Shown here in pieces: positions 12,355 through 24,200 of a DNA stretch of 64,000 bases (within the stretch, counting starts at the first letter, position 1; each line of letters opens with the position of its first letter). The stretch comes from Gonocerus acuteangulatus (Eukaryota > Arthropoda > Insecta > Hemiptera > Coreidae), in assembly GCA_946811695.1 (NCBI GenBank), contig OX328124.1:89770196-89834195 (forward strand). The letters run 5' to 3'. The notes beneath the pieces are model-generated. The model made no database searches. It was not told where the DNA came from and saw only the letters and a program-made list of their open reading frames with translations. Made by a program: the position numbers and the translations under genes.

Positions 12355-13317
12355 CAGCTGTAGGTGGAAATTTTCGGAACAAAAATTTTGACTTCATAAC
12401 TTTGTTTGGGCTGGATAGGAGGTGAACATATCAAAAGTCCTCGACCGAAGCCTTTGTGCCGGGGAGGAGGGTTTAGAAGGTCCCATTTTTCGAGTTTTCA
12501 CTTATATCTCGGAAACCCTGCGTCCTAGGGACATGACTATTCTATAACAAATGAAAGCTGATTATATGTCCTACAAGTTCTATTCAATAAAGTTTTTCGA
12601 GATGTCTTTAGTTTTCAAAATATCTGCTCTTGAATGTCTGTCATTTTGGGAAAAAACACACTTTTTGCTCTTTTTGACCAGGTAACTCTTTAACGATAAG
12701 CCCAAAAAATAAATGCTGTTTATAGGGTTGTAGAGCATTACATTCCCTTCAAGAATATATATAACTTTACTGTTTTATGTATGTTGTGGAAAATTGAGTT
12801 AAAGTTAAACATATATGGTAAAAGCAAAAATTAGATTTTTACAGTTCCGATCATACTAGATGAATCATCAGGTCCTTAGCTGTTTATTATCGATAATACA
12901 TAATAGGTAAATCATGCGATTTGTGTTAATATGCAAAAGAATTGGAGAATCTGGACATAGGCCCCTTAATTTCCTAAGATATCCCTAGTTTATATCTATT
13001 AAACTTTTTTCGTGAATGTGAAATTTGAAATTTCCCTTTGGAAAATTGTGTTCAATGAAAAAAGTGATCACATTTCAGAAGTAGTAATTTAAAAAAAAAA
13101 AAAAGCTAAAAGTTCACAAATTGAAAACTCAAAGGAAAGCAACCTGACAAGTAAAAAAAATATACCAAATTCAGTAAAACTTGTTAGAATTTATTGCTGC
13201 TATCAGTAAATTACTATCATAATTAGCAATGTTACGGCAAATTTCAGGTACAGGTGTATAGCTATAAAAATGCTAATTAATAAAATTATGAAAGTAGAAC
13301 GAAAGTTCTATGTATTA

Positions 13318-13320
<3 letters not shown>
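12355..13320. repeat. Unclassified repeat-like DNA
   Basis: It follows directly after the subfamily A element. It has a balanced composition unlike the surrounding AT-rich DNA. No ORF, terminal repeats or second copy in this window identify it. Confidence 0.35.

Positions 13321-13396
<76 letters not shown>
13321..13396. repeat. (TA)n microsatellite
   Basis: About 38 uninterrupted TA units. Confidence 0.95.
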
Positions 13397-13399
<3 letters not shown>

Positions 13400-13833
13400 A
13401 CTTAAAGTACTCCACTAAATATTTGATGTATTTATATTATCAATACAAATGGCTTTTGGCAATAACAAATGTTTTCTGCTTCAATTTATCGAGTGTGATA
13501 TTATCTAGAATACATTTATAGCTAAAATTTATATAACAATATTTTTATTAGTGAATAAATTCATTTTTTATATTAGATGCCTAGACAAAATTAGAGTTTT
13601 GAATTGCATTTCATAAATGTATGGTATTAATACATTCCACCCTTCTTTTAGGTCTAAAAAATGTTAGATGTAGTAATAATTTGTGAATTCACCATCATCA
13701 TGCAGTTTATTCGAAGACTGACTTTTGACTTCGTAACAAATTAGAGTATTATCATTTCCAGCCTTAATTCACTTGTGCAAGTAGTGAAATTGTGGTGACA
13801 GTAGACAGATGTGTATGTTTTAATACCTATGTG

Positions 13834-13909
<76 letters not shown>

Positions 13910-14497
13910 CATACACATAATATGTTTTACACACTCTTGTAGTTGTAATTATATTATAGCAACCTTTTTTTAGAAAAAACAAATGATTGTAATGGTTAGA
14001 ATGTGACATATATTTTTATTGTGATTTTGCTAGGAGGGGAGTTCTTCAATTTGAGAAGAGTGAAGTCAAATCTAGCCACAAATGTCCTTAACATGTACAA
14101 GGCGTTACACTCTCAGAAAATAAAAATAAGAAAACCATTTCAAAAAATTAGTAGATAAAAAAGTGGGCTTAAAATATATAAACCCTTTAACTACCGTAAT
14201 ATATGAAAATTTAAAATGAATAGGTATGCAGTATCTTTTATTAGGGTTCATTTAACAAAAAAACATTGCTTTCGCATATTAAATTATCTATTATAATATT
14301 TGCCCATGGTATTTTAAGAAAAGGTTTTATATTGTTTAAACCCATTGTTCTTTCTATGTACTTATTTCCCTGAATGTATTTATGAAATGTTACCAACCCT
14401 AAAGCAAGCTGTTGCTATTGTTTAGCACTTGAGTATGGCACATTAAGTGGCAAAAGACCTTGTGCATATTATTAAAATTGTTGAGCAGATTTGTTTT
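13397..14497. repeat. Intergenic AT-rich DNA with a second (TA)n array
   Basis: It contains a long TA array at about 13837-13911 with a few CA interruptions. Nothing else is recognisable. Confidence 0.7.
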
Positions 14498-14931
14498 CAT
14501 TCACCCCCAAAATATTTTAGTATAAATACATACTTTAAAATACAAACATATATTTATACTCGTATGTATATTTAGCTTTTCAGTAGTTAGATTTTTTTGT
14601 TCTAAATGGAAAAAAGAGCTCCAAAGTACAAGTTGCAATATTCAAAAATTAAGTAGCTAATTTCCTGTTGTACATTGATGAACTACGTAGTTCTGTGGAT
14701 TCTATATACTCTTGCATTCACCCCCAAAATATTTTAGTATAAATACATACTTTAAAATACAAACATATATTTATACTCATATTTATATTTAGCTTTTCAG
14801 TAGTTAGATTTTTTTGTTCTAAATGGAAAAAAGAGCTCCAAAGTACAAGTTGCAATATTCAAAAATTAAGTAGCTAATTTCCTGTTGTACATTGATGAAC
14901 TACGTAGTTCTGTGGATTCTATATACTCTTG
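14498..14931 (+). repeat. Recent 217-bp tandem duplication
   Basis: 14498-14714 and 14715-14931 are nearly identical. The few differences I see lie in the TACTCGTATGTATATTTAG / TACTCATATTTATATTTAG stretch. The unit contains no recognisable gene. The near identity implies a recent duplication, or an assembly artefact. Confidence 0.9.
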
Positions 14932-15146
14932 TTCATTAGTAAATGTTAAAATAAAAAATTAATTTGTCTGTTATAATAAAATAAAAATGAACGTGGTCAT
15001 AATTCTATATTTTTTATTAACGGTACATAATGTGTTCTGAAGTAATGGCTATATTTTGTACTAACATCATTTACTTTTGTGTTATTTAAAGCTATTTATT
15101 TTTTAAATTATTTATTTTTATTTTAAAAATAGCTTTACACATATAC

Positions 15147-15211
<65 letters not shown>

Positions 15212-16628
15212 TATTTTATTATAATGTTTCTGATTTTTAGTATTAGGAAATGTTGATTCCATCAAAATATATTAGATGATTGAAAACATAATGTTACATA
15301 TTAAAAAAGAGCTTTAAATCATTGCCTTGCTCATAATAATGCCTACATTAATCAATGAAAAATATAAATTAAAGGCTCAGAAGAGTTTAATAATTGCTAA
15401 ATTTTATTTAGATGTTAGATGTATTAGTTTCTATTTTTTATGACAAAATAATAATTTATTTTTGTCTGTAAGATATCCAAGCTTCCCGATTTATTTATTA
15501 AGGGTCCATTTAGAAGAAATATTAAATTTTTAGAAGATGCTTTGAAATATTTCAGTAGGAACATGAAGTTCAATTTGTTTATATTTTTGATATTGATAGT
15601 ATATTATTGAATGAATATTATATTGACATGTATTTCCATTATATTGTTAAATATATACATACATATAAAGTTTCTGTTTTAATCTTGAAGTTTATTTATC
15701 TCCATGCTTAGCCTGTTCTTGACTTGTATTTAATCAATTGTAAACATTTGATACCTAGATATGTGTTTTTGAATATTCCGAACGTTTTCCTGTCCTTATT
15801 GGCTGCCTTTTACTCGTCTCACAAAATATTTCTTTGACTTTTGATTGCAGGTAAAGCTCCCTAAATATAGTTGTCAATCTTTCATTACAAGGTTTTGACA
15901 GCAGTCTCTGCTGTAATATCTATCAGATTAGCTTCTGACTATATACTTAAGGATTTGACGATTGTCAAGCTCTATGTTTTACTCACTGACGCAATGGCCC
16001 AATACTGTCCCAAGTTGGGACTCCCAACTCACGTGAGAGAGGCAGTTTGTCTTATGGCCTTTGAATTTTGACAACATTTCGCTCATTTGTTCACATAAAT
16101 ATATGTGGGCAAAGTTTGTCTCTATTATCATATTTCTTGGTGAAATCAGTTCAGAGGTCTCAACTTTTGTGAAGAGTCTAACATTTTTCTTTTGACGTTA
16201 TCATGAGGGGTATAGTATGGCGCAACAACTTCTTTGTAGAGGTAAAGCTCGATTTAATATGAATTTTAGCATAAGAACCTTCTTGAGAATAAACGTTCCA
16301 CTTCCTTTGGAAATCCTTTATAAAGCATAACTCTTAGCTGTCAAGCTCATTATGTGATCAATCTGTTTTTATTAACGATTTTGGTGTACATTCGGTTATG
16401 TGTGAAAACTGATTTTAAGAGAAGAAGCCTCGTTAATCGGGTTAATAATATAAATAGGCCACATATTTTAGAAAATAGAGGTTTTACTTATTGGGGGGTA
16501 GTCCAGAAAGGTGTTCGTAATTTCTTCTTCTTTAATCATGAGCTAAAACTTTAATCTTCGCTCATTAATAAGTATTAAATTTTTATTCATCAGTATCAGC
16601 AAATGGTAATCTACTGAATTTAATTAGT
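14932..16628. other. AT-rich intergenic DNA
   Basis: It contains a (TA)n array at about 15151-15207. Short open frames at about 15870-16070 and 16350-16550 have no recognisable product. No gene is supported. Confidence 0.5.
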
Positions 16629-16873
16629 ATATTGATGGCCTAGAATGAAAACCTTGTATCTAAAAAAAAAAAAAAAAAATGAATAACTTTTATACGTTAT
16701 TAGATGGATAAGCTCCTATTTCACAATACTTGAGTGTCAAAGAAATACTCGCGGTGGGCTCTATCGACATAAAACCTTGTCTTTCTCAGTAGCGATAATA
16801 CCCATCCCATAACGTACAAAAGGTATTTACTTTTTTCTTTAGATACAAGGTTTTTATTCTAGGCCATCGATAT
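16629..16873. mobile_element. Short foldback MITE
   Basis: About 35-bp inverted ends: GATGGCCTAGAATGAAAACC on the left, and AGATACAAGGTTTTTATTCT followed by AGGCCATC on the right. The internal sequence is partly self-complementary and has no ORF. The superfamily is unknown. Confidence 0.6.
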
Positions 16874-16915
16874 GTACATTACTATCAAGTTATATACATA
16901 TAATAAGTAAGAAGT

Positions 16916-17120
16916 GGGGTCTCCCGTGGTCTAATGGCTAGCGCCTTGGATTCATAAGCGGGAGATGGTGGGTTCGATTCCCAACCTCCGGCAGGAATTT
17001 TATCATCCCACGGCTCGCTGGTGAAATTCCTCGCTACACCCTGGATGTCGGCGCTAATGACCTAGATGTAGATGTGCCGTAAAAAAAAAAAAAAAAAAAA
17101 AATAAATAAAAAATAAAAAA
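16916..17120 (+). mobile_element. tRNA-derived SINE, family 1, with 14-bp target-site duplication
   Basis: The tRNA-like head has an A-box-like GTGGTCTAATGGCTAGCG and a B-box GGTTCGATTCC. A roughly 80-bp body and an A-rich tail follow. AATAAGTAAGAAGT flanks both sides (16902-16915 and 17121-17134), so L1-type insertion boundaries are exact. Related copies are at 47536-47712 (+) and 61597-61757 (-). The body after the head and the poly(A) argue against a functional tRNA gene. Confidence 0.88.
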
Positions 17121-17412
17121 AATAAGTAAGAAGTAACAAATTTATTTTTTCTTACTGAAATTTTACATACAAATTTATTATAAGACATATGAAAATTGAA
17201 ACAAACCTGGAGTATAGCTTTATTATCTGCAATTAAGTGATATTTCTAGAAGCAAAACATTGAAGTATTTGTATTTCACCTGTAGAATCCTCAAAGTTTT
17301 TGTAAGGGCTGGAACTATCCATTCAAAAGATATAAATAGAAACAAAAGGCTCTTATACATATTTAAAAGAAACTATTCTAACGCTGTTGATGGTTTCTGT
17401 TTCAGCGGGGTT

Positions 17413-17545
17413 TTTTCCTCCCTCCGGTAGGAACCAGCTTATCAGGTTGGCCTTATGACGCAATCCAGAAATGCTGACTAGAAACTTTCATGTCTCAAAA
17501 CCCATAAATCACAAAAATAACGGTGGTTCAAATTTGAATATAATA
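17413..17545 (-). mobile_element. 3'-end fragment of a subfamily B Helitron-like element
   Basis: The reverse complement aligns with the last 130 bp of the B elements: CAAATTTGAACCACCG, TTTCTAGTC, GGATTGCGTCATAAGG, then TTCCTACCGGAGGGAGG as the hairpin. The terminal CTAA is lost. Confidence 0.65.
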
Positions 17546-17574
17546 TATATAATGAGTGAATATGTTTATAGCTT

Positions 17575-18104
17575 GGTAATAATGAGTGAGAGCTGCCCAG
17601 AGTCCGATCTACATGAAACTTCGTATACTTACTCATTTTGACCTAATTAAGAAGATAAAATTAAAAGTAACTCGCGGTCAGGCCTAGAACAGTATTTATT
17701 AAGCACTAAATTTGACTGATATACAGGCTATAAACGAGTTTTATCATAACATTACGAGCTGTATCATAACAATGGGGAAAACAATTAGTCGTTTGTGATA
17801 TTTTTTCACTTTTTTTTTTTCATAATTGGGCTGAATTGAATAAGTATACGAAGTTTTAGGAAAATCGGAGTTAGGTCAATTCTGGCTCTCCTAATTTGAC
17901 ATTACCGCGCATGCGCGTGTTTACAAATACGTCGTTTACACCAGCTTTTAACCTGTATAACACTCAACTTTAGTGCTTAATAAGTACTGTTCTAGGCCTG
18001 ACCGCGAGTGGTTTTTAATTTTTTCTTCTTAATTAGGTCAAAATGAATAAGTATACAAAGTTTCATGAAGATCGGGCTCTGGGCAGCTCTCACTCATTAT
18101 TACC
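17575..18104. mobile_element. Foldback element with about 150-bp terminal inverted repeats
   Basis: It starts GGTAATAATGAGTGAGAGC and ends with the inverse, GCTCTCACTCATTATTACC. The inverted arms extend to about 17725 and from about 17950. A possible 3-bp CTT duplication flanks it, too short to be convincing. There is no ORF. The internal TTATTAAGCACTAAA motif also occurs at about 122-136. Confidence 0.75.
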
Positions 18105-18446
18105 CTTCCAATCAACTCAACTGCACGTATGAGACTGTATCTTCTTTTCAACTGAACTGCAATAAGTTTCTTGGCGGGAGCGTCCGCCGGTAATCAATGC
18201 CACCTGTATAGACTGCTAGACATCATAACAAATAATATTTGCTTATCCCAATGAATTTAACATATCAATGAGCTTTTTGATTATCTTCAGAATTTTCTGT
18301 TAATTTTTCAAAATTTTAAATTGGTAATGTAAAATATCATTACAATATGTAAGTCAGTTCAAGATGAAGTCTAGTTCGGTCTTACATAAAAATCTAATTA
18401 GGTATTATGTATTATTTATATTCATATAGAAATATGGACCTGTCAG

Positions 18447-19741
18447 GAAGTGAAAATTATCCGTTTTCTGACAGTAGTTGATGCTGGCTTTGGTGTTATT
18501 GAATCAAAACCTCAAAAGAAACAATGGTACTTACGTATTAGTTGCACCGGTCTCGAGAACTGGCTCCCAGTCAGTGATACGGATCAGGCAATATGGCGAC
18601 AATTTCAATATGGCGACCTATTATTAAGACCAAGACCAAGTCTTAATATTATCAACGAGTTGGATTGGCTAGAGTTTCGATTATCCTTGAGCAAGCGTAG
18701 CGAGCGGAAACACGTAGCAATTCTGCCATTAACATAAGTCCTTTTAATTTACTAGATTACTTAATATTAGATATTATTTTAATTTAATAATTGCTAATGT
18801 TATGTAAACTAATGGCCAAGAGTCGGCGCTAGTTTCCAATATTATGGCGCAAATCCGCCGTAAAAAAAATTGCTATGCGTTTCCGGTCGGTACGTTCGCT
18901 CAACGTTATCGAAATTGTACTTAATCCAACTCGTTGGTAATATTGACCACTGGTTTTTCGGTGGAAAATGGGTCGATATGCAATTTAATATTGCTTCAAA
19001 CGGGTCTCTATTTTCTTTTCTATTTCTTTGTCGCCATATAAATTCTACAACTCACAACTCACTAAAGCAATAAATTTTAAAGGAGACGAATTTAAGAGCA
19101 AGGCACTCAAAACAATCAAGTCTAGAGCGGAAAAGAGAACAACCAATGAAATTGCCCAAAAGACCAAATTGCTCGACCAATAGAAATGCTAGATGTTTTC
19201 ATTTCCGTTCTTATAATGGAGATAATCTAATCTAATCATTAAATTAAAATAATTGTAATGTTAAGCAATCTAGGAAATTAAAAGGACTTATGTTAATGGC
19301 AGAATTGCTATGTGTTTCCGCTCGTTACGCTTGCTCAAGAATAATCGAAACTCTAGTCAATCCAACTCGTTGATAATATTAAGACTTGGTCTTGGTCTTA
19401 ATAATAGGTCGCCATATTGCCTGATCCGGATCACTGACTGGGAGCCAGTTCTCGAGACCGGTGCAACTAATACGTAAGTACCGAAACAATTCATCTATAG
19501 TCTTGGAGATTGGTTTGATTTAGTTGGTGCTGCTAAAAAGACCAACCCATTCCCGGTAACAGTGGTAAAGTGGGAAGAGTTTCTTTCGACAAAAAAATTG
19601 GAAGACAATATTTACAATAGAAAAACCAATACTGAGGGTGCTAAAGTTAATTGGTTGAATATAAAATGGTTAAGATGGTGCCAAAAAAAACTATTTGTAT
19701 ATTTTAAAAGAAACCTTGCACAACGACATTCCATTTTATAA
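18447..19741 (+). pseudogene. Unrecognised ORF split by a foldback transposon
   Basis: 18447-18525 reads in frame from an acceptor-like TGTCAG, ending ...VIESKPQKKQ. Reading resumes at 19491 with FIYSLGDWFDLVGAAKK and runs to TAA at 19739-19741. The two parts are in the same frame once the transposon and one copy of its 8-bp duplication are discounted. The product, about 110 residues seen, is rich in W, K and Y near its end and was not recognised. It could be the terminal exon of a host gene or part of another mobile element. Confidence 0.5.
18526..19482. mobile_element. Foldback DNA transposon (MULE-like?) with 8-bp target-site duplication
   Basis: The ends are GGTACTTACGTATTAG and the inverse CTAATACGTAAGTACC. 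Arms of about 250 bp (18526-18780 and 19240-19482) are near-perfect inverted repeats. GAAACAAT flanks both sides (18518-18525 and 19483-19490). Long inverted arms plus an 8-bp duplication resemble Mutator-like foldback elements, though several superfamilies make 8-9-bp duplications. A diverged copy of the arm motif (CAATCCAACTCG type) lies inside at about 18870-18950. No transposase. Confidence 0.85.
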
Positions 19742-20089
19742 AATTAGTATAAAAAAAAAAACCGAAGTCAAAGACAAGACCTCCTGACTTATATAATGTA
19801 ATCCAGACTCCACTGTACTATAAGAAGCTGTAAAAGCTGCATATTCCTCCAACTTACCATCCATATTTCGGAAGGTTGCCTTCCCTAAATGACACAACTT
19901 GAGCTTCAACCTCACAGGCTAATCAGCTCACTCTTCTCACAGAAAATAGAAGCAAAAGTCATGAATATATTGATTAGGGTTTTAAAAATGTTCAGTGGAC
20001 AAACATAATGCTTGTAAAATAATGATAAATAATCATAAGCATCAAATTAGGCGACTTTAAAGGAAACACTTTAAGGGTTGGCACTGATT
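19742..20089. other. AT-rich spacer
   Basis: Nothing recognisable; possibly the 3' part of the adjacent LINE fragment. Confidence 0.4.
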
Positions 20090-20482
20090 TCAGCCTAGAA
20101 GAGTCTTTCTAGCTTGTAGGCATCGAAGAGTGTGGTGGCTAAAGTCATTTAGCTGTTCTTGGGTGTTGGGGGATAAGACATCAACAAGTTGGGTGGATGG
20201 TAATTCTTGATTATTAGCGGTGGGGTTGCTCTTCTTCAGTGGCTTGAGAATCCTGCATTCAGTAAGTAGGTGTGCTATTGTATTTTTTCCTGTATTGCAT
20301 AATGGGCATGTTTGATCTATATTAAAAACATAGCTATTGCCTTGAATGTATATTTTGCTTTGCTTTGTGTTAGATAATCTGAGTTGTGCTAGGAGGCGAA
20401 GCTTTTTATGTGTATCGTCACACATACGGATATAGGTACGGCTCTCCTTCACAGCTATATGAGCTAAGGTTCCTGAACACAT
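20090..20482 (-). pseudogene. LINE ORF2 C-terminal fragment
   Basis: An open minus-strand frame of 130 residues. It carries the C-terminal cysteine-histidine motif typical of non-LTR retrotransposon ORF2 ends (CPLCNTGKNTIAHLLTEC), preceded by a basic RLLAQLRL segment and followed by a short tail. Reverse transcriptase is absent. It is a 5'-truncated or decayed copy, distinct from the LINE at 33 kb. Confidence 0.7.
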
Positions 20483-21275
20483 GGCTTTAATCTTTTAATA
20501 CATATAATGTACAATATATATATATATATATATATATACATAATTATAAAAAATATATTTAAAAAAAAACTCTTCTCTCAAGCTTTTTAATGAAAATTGT
20601 CATAGCCAATCATTTTTCTGGCGGCTTTTTGTATTCAAATATAAACAGAAAAATTGTTCTGTAAGGAAACAAATGGATAATGTCTTTGAAACGAATCGTT
20701 TTTCGTTGAATTACTCAAACATAACTATATTATTTTATTTATTAAGTATTTCTGTGGTCTACAATATCGTAGGAGTCAAAAACAAATTGCATTACTACTA
20801 GTGACGTAATAAGTTTAGTAATGGAAATTTTCTCTTTGTATTTTTCTACGATTCTCTTTGCTCGGAGATAAGTTCAGACACGCCTACTTCTGTCAAGTGT
20901 ATTGTTTTATTTTGGTAAGGTTATAAATCATAACACTTAATAATTGAACTTTCCTGTTTCCCAAGATAAGAAGACGAGTCGTTTTTAGCATTCTTCTGAA
21001 ATATATTGGTTCTGAGTGGACCCTCACAATAAATATACTATTGGATTACCTTAATTTGTTTTATTGTTTTTTTGTCTTTTTACTTGAGAAATCCCACTTG
21101 ATGTAGGAAACAATAGCTAGATCATAAGTACTTAGATCCATGGCCAACCACATGAGCAAGCTATCCAAGGTCAATTGCGTAATTGTGGTCGATTTATAAT
21201 CACCTAGGTAGTACTTGTTATAGAGGCGTTTCAGTTCTGAAAATTATAAGCATTGGTTAGGACATCGTCTCAAAG
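20483..21275. other. Region upstream of GLOD4
   Basis: It begins with a short (TA)n at about 20518-20537. The rest should hold the GLOD4 promoter and 5' UTR; no motif stands out. Confidence 0.4.
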
Positions 21276-24200
21276 ATGAATGCAAGAGCTCTACACTTCG
21301 TGTTCAAAATAGGAGATAGGCAACTGAATACCAAATTCTTTCGCCAGATACTGGGCATGAAGGTAGTTACATAATTGCAGAATTACAAGTATAAGTATTG
21401 TTTTTATACCTATTGTATTTGAAAGTTCATGTTTCTTACAGGTTCTTAGGCATGAAGAATTTAAAGAAGGGTGTGAGGCAGCCTGTAATGGGTAAGTAAT
21501 GGGTTTTGTGATTATATGTTTTGATGGATATCTTATTAAATTTAGTTCTGGTTTGGTAGGCTGTTTAAACTTTCAATTGGGCTTTCTTTTGAATTATCCT
21601 TCTCCTCGTTTAGTATGTACAAATAGAAGTTTTCCTCAATAAAATATATCATAATACAGTGATATAGGTATCGCCTGGATACAGTGCTTAACTCTCTGAT
21701 AGCATAGTCTGAGATTAAATATTAAGACTATCCTGAATCATAAGATTCTGTGAATAACTGGGCCACTTACCTTTTTGTGTTTATTCCTTTTTCTTGTCAG
21801 GCAGTGATGAAAGAGGAATAAACCTCTCTTCCTTTGTTTGCAGGGGATGATAACCTTCAACGTTTTTTGTCCTTTAACCCCATCCATCCATTCTTTCATG
21901 TCAGTAAGTTCTCCAAAACAAGAATTCCTCTAAGTTAAAATCAGTAGGGCCTTGAAAACATAACAACGATAAATGTCAAACACCTGTGCTGTCGGTCTCA
22001 CTTTTTCTTCTCTCTCTCTCTGCCCATTGTACCTCTTGGTTAAAGTGATTTTTGCCTTCTCTTTATTCTTCCTCTCCTAACTAGCCCTCATTCTAACCAT
22101 TGAGCCACTACCTTTGTTAGGTCTAGCCCTTTTCCTAAACAGTCTCATTGCCTTGGTTCACTTTTATTCTAATCGTTCAGGAAGCCTCCTACTTTAAGCT
22201 GGTCCTTATCTTAATCAGTATCGATCTGCAGCCACTTTCCCTTGTCCTGATCCTTGAGTTAGCCTCCTTCCCACTTGGCTTCCCACTTATTCTAATTGGG
22301 ATGGCAGCCACATTCACTTGGCTCACCCATGTCCTGATAGTTGAAGGAGCCCCTTTCTCTTGGCTCGCACTTATTCTAATCGGTAAGGCAGCGACCTTAT
22401 TTTGGCTAGCTCCTAATTGTTGGTGCAGCCTCCTTCTCTTGGTCAGCCCTCATCCTAAACAATGAGGTAACCACTTTCTCTTGGCTGGCTCATGACCTAA
22501 TCCTTGAGTTAGTCCCTATCTCTTGGCTTGCACTTATTCTAATCGGGAAGCCAGCCACTTTCCCTAGGCAACGCTTTAACCATAATCGTTGAGGCAGACT
22601 TCTTCTCTTTGGTAGCCCTCATCCTAATCAATGAGCTAACCACTTCTTCTTGGCTAGTCCTTATCTTGATAAGGCAGCCACCTTCTTCCCAGGCTCATCC
22701 AGTTAACACGTAGACACCGGAGTATGTTCTGTGCTCCACTCTCCGCTGGGCCTTGCTGCAGTCCAGGAACGTGCCTCTCCCTTGATCATGACGAACTGTC
22801 TGTCCCTGTAGCATGTCACAAAATTTCATATCCGTTGTCAAATTTTCATTTTGGCTTTCTAAATGCAACCAGCCATTACCTAATAAGACACTAACAAATG
22901 ACACCCCCTATATTTATTTTGTTTTAATTAAGTTGTTATTTGACACTTTTCATTGGAAAGGTAACTTTCATTGAACTAATTCACAGTTGGAGTTATTACT
23001 TTTAAAGTTACTTTAACATCTGAAATCGAAAAAAAAAAAAAAATTAAAACAATCATATTAAATCTAAGGTAGGGATTGTCGGGGTTCGGTCACTGCTTCT
23101 TAATAAAACTACATTTTGCCGTTAAAATGGTTTTATTGTTGCCGATGTTTCGGCTAGAACTTCAAGCCTTCATCAGGGCGATGGGAAGATTGAGAACAGC
23201 AGTGACCGAACCCCAACAATCCCTACCTTAATCATCCACGGTCAACGATCTCCTCTCAAATCATATTAAATCTGTTTATATATCTCTAGAAATTAGTATT
23301 GGGATGTGCTAGGCTGATGCTACTATTCGTGGAATACTTAAATGATAGTGTTATTTTCTCAGGCCTTATGATAATCGTTGGAGTAAAACAATGGTAGGCT
23401 ATGGCCCTGAGGACAATCATTTTGTTATGGAATTGACATGGAACACAGGTATTACAGCCTATTTAAGGGGTAATGACTTTTTTGGAGTCACTATTCAATC
23501 AAGAGAAGCCATAGCAAGGGCAAAAGCTTTAAAATGGCCTATTAAAGAGACTGATACTGGAGTATATTTTACCGAGTCTCCAGATGGATATCCATTCTAT
23601 TTGCTGGATGAGCCGCAACCAACTGATAAAGGTTAGTGCTTACTACGGCATTCGTTATTTTAAGTTTTGTGTATTTATATTTGGATCAAAAATAAATTTA
23701 ATTTCATGAATATACGTGCATCTACATGTAAATACGTAAATAGACATATATACATTCACATACAAACCTGAGTATATCACTAATAAAATACAAAATAAAA
23801 TAGGGTTACATATTTTACCAGTATATTTATTACTGTTTTAGTATATATCAATAAATTATTTATAATTTTAAGTTGTAATTGTATAAACAGTAGTAATTAT
23901 TTGATATTTAATCATATTTGATCCAATTGACAGAAGTTTTAATATTTGAATGGAAGGGGCCGGGGCAAAATAGTGCCAAGCAACATTTTAAACAAAACTT
24001 AACTGTAGCTGCTATCTGTTGGATATTATGTGGGACTATCAGTCTATGATGCAGATGCTACTAAAATATGACTACAAGCTCTGTATGCTACTTAATCTTG
24101 TTAACACTAACCATTTTAACACTCTTGGTGCTGACGTCCTTTGGGAAGGACAGTAGCGACCGTCCCCGCAGCCGGGTGTCCTTTCGGAAGGACACTCCTT

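Noticed and set aside
13270..13521. Open frames with long alternating Y-I runs
   Set aside because: Pure translation of (TA)n microsatellites; the same applies near 13827, 41192, 41356 and 54125.
14498..14931. Two-unit repeat considered as a CRISPR-like array
   Set aside because: Only two 217-bp direct units without spacers, in a eukaryotic genome.
16918..16993. Candidate functional tRNA gene
   Set aside because: It has A and B boxes, but it is continuous with a SINE body and poly(A) tail, is bounded by a 14-bp duplication, and has related copies elsewhere.
22148..22465. Hydrophobic 105-residue ORF in GLOD4 intron 2
   Set aside because: It follows the period of a degenerate minisatellite; no signal of a real protein.
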